NCBI GenBank assembly: GCA_028023455.1
Contig: JAQFVV010012405.1
Location: 2,731,149 to 2,795,148, forward strand
Origin: Epiperipatus broadwayi
Taxonomy: Eukaryota > Onychophora > Udeonychophora > Euonychophora > Peripatidae
DNA length: 64,000 nt
Direction: 5' to 3'
The notes beneath the pieces are model-generated. The model ran no database searches and had not been told where the DNA came from. It was given only the letters and a program-made list of their open reading frames with translations. Positions 58,240-64,000 of the stretch are shown here, in pieces. Within the stretch, counting starts at the first letter, position 1; every line of letters starts with the position of its first letter. A program made the position numbers and the translations under genes.

Positions 58240-59452
58240 AATTTATTTGATATTTTATGATGTTACCTTTTAATTTTTTGAGAGAAAAAAAGTTCTTTCT
58301 GAAATACTTCAAAATCATCTCTGTAGCTTTCCAATATATTCTATTCTCTGTCTTTGAAATAATTCTTAGACTATAAGCATGATCTAAATCTTTCACCAAT
58401 ATTATGCTCAAATTCACCATTAAACATCCTTTTAGGAAGTCTCATATTATTCATTTATTTTATAAGTCCAATCCAATGAAGGTGTCAGTTTTACAATAGA
58501 GGACACTATAATATCATTCATCAAGTTGACAAACAAAGATTGGTTTTATGATCTTGCCATTATATTTTTAAAACTTTATGATGCATCCTCAAATGAAACT
58601 TTTCTCATGCATTTATTCTACACTGATAAGATACACATGTATCTCTGCTGTATAATAAAGTAGATAAATTAAAAGTGAATTTAGTTGCAATAGTTATTTT
58701 CCTATAATGGAATACTGTCTTTTAACTTGCTAAGAGTAACAGTACCACATTGGAGTCTATATTGTCAAATATCTAGATCTACTTTTCTATTATCAAGATA
58801 TTTAAAGTAGTTTACATTCTTGCTGAGGATTTTTCTTAAGTCACCAATTGGTAAAGAACTTGGGTTGGGTTTTTGAACATTAAGTAATAAATCAAAGTCT
58901 TTATATGTTGCATTCAAAACATTAAGACTATTCTGTAAAGCATACTGTAAATCTCGGATTTAAGAATGAGTTCTTGTTTTTGTTTTTAATCAATTCACAT
59001 TAAACATTCCATCATCAAACCTATATTGTAACTTGATCCCTGTCATTAAGTTGCCGATAAATGATTTCAAAGGCTGACATGCAGGAAGAACACAAACTTG
59101 TTTAACACCACTTTCATTTCAAATGCCTCTTTTTTGATACTTTCTCTCATTTGTTCATGTATAAGCATAATAATATGAATAAATTTAGGTGGATAACTAA
59201 ATTATCTCAATGTCATATACCTATTCCATTAACTGAAGCAAATCCCTTGATCAAATCAATAAATGCCATATATAAGTTACTCCTTTATTCCTAACATTTT
59301 TATTGTACTTATCTGGCAACAAAATCCATGTCTATACTATTTTTTATAAACCATATATTCTTGAATTATTTATTGGATCGTAATTAGTTTCCACATTTTT
59401 GAAATGTTCATCATTTATAGTTCTATTTAGAAGATAATAATCCTTTCTCACT
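58240..59452 (-). pseudogene. Non-LTR retrotransposon RT relic, third family
   Basis: Minus-strand frames show, in order: DLIKGFASVNG (59250-59280, from 'DltKAFDtVnR', motif A with Asp lost), PPKFIHIIMLIHEQM (59190), FEMKVVLNK, YNIGLMMECLM near 59010, and FTN-W...ILSKN-like thumb remnants. Then come C-terminal pieces RMHHKVLKI-WQDHKTNL (58590-58540) and MNNMRLPKRMFNGEF (58460-58400), which match the 'xRxIlxIrWqDxvtNxevLxxa...GHviRMxxxRxPxqllyGEL' tail of a common invertebrate LINE group. 58238-58420 is open for 60 codons (KDREQNILESYRDDFEVFQK). No catalytic block survives. Confidence 0.6.
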
Positions 59453-60213
59453 TGCACTATACTATAATTGTCAAATATGTTTAAAAATACATATATACAA
59501 GCAACAAAGATTACAAATTATAAAATTATTATATAAAAGCCTTTTTCGGCAAATTATGTTTTTTTTTCCTTTTCAATATGTTTCCACGATTTAAAGCACA
59601 TACAGCGACATCTATATCAACACATGAGAGAAGATAGATAAACAAAGGTATATTTGACATGATCTATTATGTGATCCCCCCCCCCAATTCTACTACAAAA
59701 TTACTCTGTTATATATATATATTGAATGGATATATATCCACATATATTAATTAATTAACTATCCATTCTTTATCCATTATCCACTTATTATTTAACTTAA
59801 TGGATGTTTTGTATATATTCATACAGTTTAAAAACAACTGTATGAATATATACAAAACATCCATTAAGTTAAATAATAAGTGGTTAATGGATAAAGAATG
59901 GATAGTTAATTAATTAATATATGTGGATATATATCCATTCAATATATATAACAGAGTAATTTTGTAGTAGAATTGAGGGGTAAAAAATCACATAATAGAT
60001 CATGTAAAATATCCATTTGTTTATCTATCTTCTCTCATGTGTTGATATAGATGTCGCTGTATGTGCTTTGAATCGTGGAGACATATTGAAAAGGGCAAAA
60101 AAACATAATTTGCCGAAAAAGGCTTTTATGTAATAATTTTATAATTTGTAATCTTTGTTGCTTGTATATATGTATTTTTAAACATATTTGACTATTGTAT
60201 ACTTGAAGTGCAA
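59453..60213. repeat. Giant near-perfect palindrome, ~370-bp arms
   Basis: 59453-59828 and 59836-60213 are inverted copies around a 7-base loop (taaaaac, 59829-59835). Differences are few: small indels, and a C9-10 run at about 59677-59686 against GGGG in the other arm. It contains no open frame of note. The outer flanks are pieces of a ~330-bp repeat (see 60214-61015), so it looks like an insertion into that repeat. Confidence 0.93.
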
Positions 60214-61015
60214 CATAAAAAAAGAATTGGTTTTAATCTGATTCTTTTTCTGTATACTATAATTAAATCAGCATTGTTAAATGCAACGATACTCTTGTTC
60301 CATCTATATGATAAAGACTTTGAGTAAATATGAATGACTATTGTATTTTCAAACCTAAATGCACTTATATAGGCCAATCTTGGAGTGAGAGTGTGAATAT
60401 ATATTAAATCATTCACTTTACATTCATTTCTTGTAATAATTTTACTAATACTTATGAAATATTAAAATTTACTTTGTGTAATTTTAGATGTTAAACTATG
60501 TAATGATCAATGAATTTTACTAGTGCAGTGTCAAATTGTAATTCTATTTACAAGGTAATAATTGCTTTGCACTTTCACTGTAATATAATTAAATCAGTGA
60601 TGTTAAATGCAAGGATACTTTCATCCCAGCTACAAGTTAAAGATTTTGGAAAAATAACAATGTCTGTCTTACTTTCAAACTTAAATGCAGTTATATAAGC
60701 CAGTCTAAGTGTCTTGGAATGAAAGCATGAATATATATTAAATCATTCACTTTACTTCCATTTCTTTTAATAATCTTATTAACACTTATGAAATATCAAC
60801 ATTTACTTTGCGCTAATTTTAGATGTTAAACTATATACTGATCAATGAATTTTACTAGCACAGTGTCAGATTCTAATTCTATTTAGAAGGTAATAATCTT
60901 TTCTCACTTTCACCATACTATAAGTAAATTTATAATGTTAAATGCAGTGACACTATCATCCCTGCAGCAATATAAAGACTTTGAGAAAATAAGAATGAAT
61001 GAGAGAGTGAATATA
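60214..61015. repeat. Tandem ~330-bp satellite-like units
   Basis: 'actataattaaatca' then 'atgttaaatgcaa.gatact', 'aagactttgag', 'ttcaaacttaaatgcatttatata', 'gaatatatattaaatcattc' and 'gatcaatgaattttactag' recur in order at about 60255, 60581 (326 bp later) and, truncated, 60916. A piece also precedes the palindrome at 59425. Further copies lie at 62512-63005. Confidence 0.85.
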
Positions 61016-61460
61016 TATATAAATTTAATTTTATTACATGGTGGTGGCTACATAAATACACAAACGAGGGGGGGGAGGTGCTCTGTCATTTTGAAATGAT
61101 GTATATGTGCATGTTACAAATGTGTGTGTTAATGGGTTTGGTGGTTGAAGAGATAGAAATGAGGTTTTATTTCATGTTATAAAAGCCTAGAAGTTTCCAT
61201 CAGAAATGAAATTTTTACTTTCTTTTGTTTACAATAAAAGCAGTCATAAAAGCTTTTCACACGTCAACTAAAATCTGGTTAGGCAGAAATTGGAAACAGG
61301 AAGTGAGATTGAAAGAACCTTCTAGAATGAATGGAGGAGACTATAAAAGAAAGGGACCCAGAATTCTCCTGGTCTTGTCTCTGCAGAGCTTCAATTGTTG
61401 ACAGCGGAATCATTAATCCAATTTAAAAATTTTTAAATTTTAAACTTACCTAATGGCGGA
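61016..61460 (+). mobile_element. Possible LTR with core promoter
   Basis: GC-richer than its surroundings. A clear TATA-like CTATAAAAG (about 61340-61348) is followed about 70 bp later by TCTGCAGAGCTTCAATTGTT. The segment ends shortly before TGGCGGATCAAAAGGG (61455-61470), which could serve as a tRNA primer-binding site. Order TATA-R/U5-TGGCG is what an LTR retrotransposon 5' end looks like. No TG start, second LTR or gag/pol frame confirms it. Confidence 0.3.
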
Positions 61461-61860
61461 TCAAAAGGGAATGTTAGAGTAAGAGCATAACATATCAGAC
61501 TCAAACCCTTAATTCCCACTAACTGCAGCTGCTATGTTCGATGATTAACAAGATGCCTCTGGATAAATATAACTACCAATATTGGAACCAAAGCGGAGTC
61601 TCGTCAAACAACAGCCATATACGAATACAAAGATCGGGAATCCTCGCAAAGATTTCTGTCTATTACCTGCATTTATTGGAACTCTTAAAAGTAAACAAAA
61701 TAATCTTCCACAAATTCCCCAGGGATATTCAGGTAAAAGAACTTTATGTATTGATTTTTATATATATATAAAGAAAGTATTAACCGTTTTCCTAATGTGC
61801 GCATGAAAATCCAACTAACCAACAAAAGAAAACTTTTATTAAGTTCTTATTTGCAGACAT
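61461..61860 (+). other. Possible retroelement leader / gag relic
   Basis: Overlapping frames of 76 and 74 codons (61541-61771 and 61582-61806) in higher-GC sequence. No zinc knuckle or other family motif is seen. If the preceding segment is an LTR, this would be its leader and gag start. Confidence 0.25.
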
Positions 61861-62511
61861 TAATGTTGCAATTAGTATATGTGGTCACGTGGAATAAACT
61901 CTTTTTATCGACTTTCACTACATGACTTATTTATAATAAAATATTGGAAAGAATGTTGCGTGGTCATGTATCAGAATGGCAAAGTGTTAATTATAACTAC
62001 ATTTAAAAGGGTTGAGGGTTGAATTATATTTATTTTTTATTAAAAATCAAAAGAATAATAATGGTCTTTTGAAGTAGTCTAAATAAAATCTTATTTAATA
62101 GTGAAACTATCTAAAAATTCTATTGTGATATTTTCTTTGTATATTTTTTTTATGTGTTCAAAACTCTTACTCCCATTCATGTCTACTCCCGGCCATGAGA
62201 CTGAGCTAGCTGATGGTCAAAAGCCTTTTTCACATTCCTTAAGACAGTGGTTTTCATTGGTAATATATTCACTTTGCGTAATTCTTATATTCGTATAAGA
62301 TTGGCGCTTGGAATTCTATGGAGGACCATAAATACATGTTGGGAATGTATTACAGTTAAATGAGAACAAATTCAAAGACATTTTGATCAACAGTGATTAA
62401 GTCAAAACAGTTTTAGTTAAATATACATATGTAAGCATACTGTATGCTTTTCATGTTATAAGTATATTAGGTGAAACTTATTATATAGTGAGGAGAGGGG
62501 TTTTGTTACAA
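61861..62511. other. Spacer
   Basis: 62155-62300 is more complex. It includes CAGTGGTTTTCATTGG (about 62246-62261), which loosely resembles a hAT-type terminus. No coding feature supported. Confidence 0.4.
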
Positions 62512-63005
62512 CATCCATTTCTTTTACTAATGTTATTAACACTTATGAAATATTGTATTTTAATAATTTTAAATGTAAAACTATGTAGTGTCAGATTATA
62601 ATTCTATTTAGAAGGCAATAATCCCTTCTCATTTGTGCCATACTATAATTAAATCAATGATGTTAAATGCAAGAATAGTGTCATTTTATTCACAAGATAA
62701 ATGCTTTGAGAAAAGTGTTAATATGATTATTAAAAGAAATTGATGAAAAGTGAATTTTTAATATATATTCACACTCTTATTCCAAGACAATTAAGATTGA
62801 CTTTATATAAAGGCATTTAGGTTTGAAAATAAGATGGTCATTCTTACTTTTTTGAAGTCTTTATCTTGTGTCTGGAATAAGAGTATCCTTGCATTTTATT
62901 ATCACTGAGTTAATTATAGTATGGTGTAAGTGAGAAAGGATTATTAACTTCTAAATTGAATTGCAATCTAATACTACACTAGTAAAATTCATCAATCATT
63001 ATATT
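62512..63005. repeat. Head-to-head pair of the ~330-bp repeat unit
   Basis: 62512-62715 is a forward copy ('ttagaaggcaataatccctt', then 'atgatgttaaatgcaagaat'). 62735-63005 is an inverted copy of the same unit ('aatatatattcacactctta', then 'tttaggtttgaaaataagat', ending '...actagtaaaattcatcaat'). Together they form an imperfect foldback. Confidence 0.75.
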
Positions 63006-63113
63006 GATTATGGTTCTAAGTTTTATATGGTTGGCACATTGTTGACTTAATTTTGTACTTCAAGAACCAAGAACATCTTGTAATCTGGCTCTATAATAAC
63101 CTAAATGGAAATT

Positions 63114-63129
63114 TTCATGGTGTCTTATA
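63114..63129. repeat. Target-site duplication, left of palindromic element
   Basis: TTCATGGTGTCTTATA, repeated exactly at 63888-63903. Because 'ttcatg' also occurs inside the element after 'aaatgttta', the true duplication may be only the last 10 bp. Confidence 0.75.
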
Positions 63130-63887
63130 ATTACAATAGAATGACAGCCTGTTAAGCTAATTGCGCAGACGCTGTGAGGATGTTATTATTAATAAATGAA
63201 TACCTTCGAACAACCACATGATATAGTATTTGTGTAAGAGTAAAAAGGAATCCTCTTACCCTTACGACTCAAATATTTATAAATGAGCAAATCTAAAGTA
63301 GTTGTAACGAAGGCGTGACTACATAATAGTCACTTTAAATTACAATATATAATGTCTGTATGAATGATGCCAATGAAATTTTCTAGAATTTACTAAACGC
63401 CACTCTAAACGAAACTAAATCATATACATGAATAAACATTTATTTTATAACGTCTTGCATCCTCACAGCATCTGCGCAATTAGCTTAACAGGCTGTCATT
63501 CTATTGTAATTATAATCGCACGCAAGACGTTATAAAATAAATGTTTATTCATGTATATGATTTAGTTTCGTTTAGAGTGGCATTTAGTAAATTCTAGAAA
63601 ATTTCATTGGCGTCATTCATACAGACATTATATATTGTAATTTAAAGTGACTATTATGTAGTCACGCCTTCGTTACAACTACTTTAGATTTGCTCATTTA
63701 TAAATATTTGAGTCGTAAGGGTAAGAGGATTCCTTTTTACTCTTACACAAATACTATATCATGTGGTTGTTCGAAGGTATTCATTTATTAATAATAACAT
63801 CCTCACAGCGTCTGCGCAATTAGCTTAACAGGCTGTCATTCTATTGTAATTATAATCGCACGCAAGACGTTATAAAATAAATGTTTA
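63130..63887 (-). mobile_element. Palindromic/tandem element of unknown class, 758 bp
   Basis: Built from one ~338-bp unit. In plus order: block X (63130-63182, 'attacaatagaatgacagcc...'), block M (63183-63460), X inverted (about 63460-63512), an 11-base link (tataatcgcac), M inverted (about 63524-63798), X inverted again (63798-63850), link, and the first 26 bases of M inverted. So the minus strand carries a partial tandem dimer followed by an inverted copy. Copies differ at only a few positions, so it is young. There is no coding frame. The flanking duplication shows it inserted as one piece. Confidence 0.8.
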
Positions 63888-63903
63888 TTCATGGTGTCTT
63901 ATA
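63888..63903. repeat. Target-site duplication, right of palindromic element
   Basis: Exact copy of 63114-63129. Confidence 0.75.
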
Positions 63904-64000
63904 CTAATATCACTTACCATGAATATATGAAGACACTCAAAAAAATAGAATATATTACTGTTTGACACATAAAATTTATAATTATCATTATCCATTTTAG

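Noticed and set aside
62246-62261. hAT terminus resembling CAGTGGTTCTCA
   Set aside because: Single short, imperfect match without partner end or TSD.
63130-63887. Hammerhead ribozyme in the 338-bp unit
   Set aside because: CGAAAC occurs once, but no CUGANGA core was found on either strand at a workable distance.

Overview
This window looks like non-coding, repeat-filled DNA from an animal nuclear genome. It is very AT-rich and carries long (AAT)n, (AT)n and GA-rich microsatellites. I see no intact host protein-coding gene: the longest open frames (397 and 539 codons) both belong to retrotransposons, and the rest are short, low-complexity or shadows. The repertoire (RTE-type LINEs, a Penelope-like element with a GIY-YIG nuclease, GTF2IRD2/ZBED-like hAT genes, pogo/Tigger and Ty3/Gypsy relics, tRNA-derived SINEs) fits an invertebrate. 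A cephalopod mollusc such as an octopus is my best guess; that rests on general impression of the repeats, not on a search.

Layout, left half. 1-11.9 kb is AT-rich spacer holding a possible pogo/Tigger 3' relic (2.9-3.45 kb), three copies of a tRNA-like SINE (3.86, 4.33, 10.2 kb), a 320-bp MITE (8.78 kb) and a diverged foldback (10.6 kb). 11.9-13.66 kb is the 3' end of a decayed Ty3/Gypsy element on the minus strand: the 3' half of integrase, a purine tract and a probable LTR with two 130-bp tandem units. 13.7-21.1 kb is nearly featureless. 21.1-28.1 kb holds a hAT-terminus fragment, a foldback and several decayed LINE pieces, with some more complex stretches between them that could be conserved non-coding DNA.

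Centre. 28.3-33.2 kb is a nested stack. A decayed hAT transposase gene (minus strand) was hit by two Penelope-like elements of one family, each flanked by an exact target-site duplication (16 bp and 13 bp). Both have the same architecture: an inverted copy of the 3' end on the left, with a one-sided 39-bp extension. 33.9-37.6 kb is a nearly complete 3.7-kb LINE (minus strand) with APE endonuclease, reverse transcriptase and C-terminal zinc-knuckle regions, a poly(A) tail and an exact 13-bp target-site duplication. 39.1-40.5 kb is an internally deleted pogo/Tigger relic.

Right half. 42.4-42.7 kb is a SINE foldback. 44.0-45.2 kb is a diverged ~300-bp tandem array. 46.1-47.8 kb is a second decayed hAT gene (plus strand). 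50.2-53.0 kb is microsatellites plus a ~41-bp minisatellite. 54.0-55.5 and 58.2-59.4 kb hold further LINE relics, and a tRNA-like gene lies at 57.1 kb. The last 5 kb contains a 760-bp near-perfect palindrome set within a ~330-bp satellite-like repeat, a possible LTR/leader segment, and a 758-bp palindromic/tandem element with its own target-site duplication. These palindromic elements are the least explained structures in the window.
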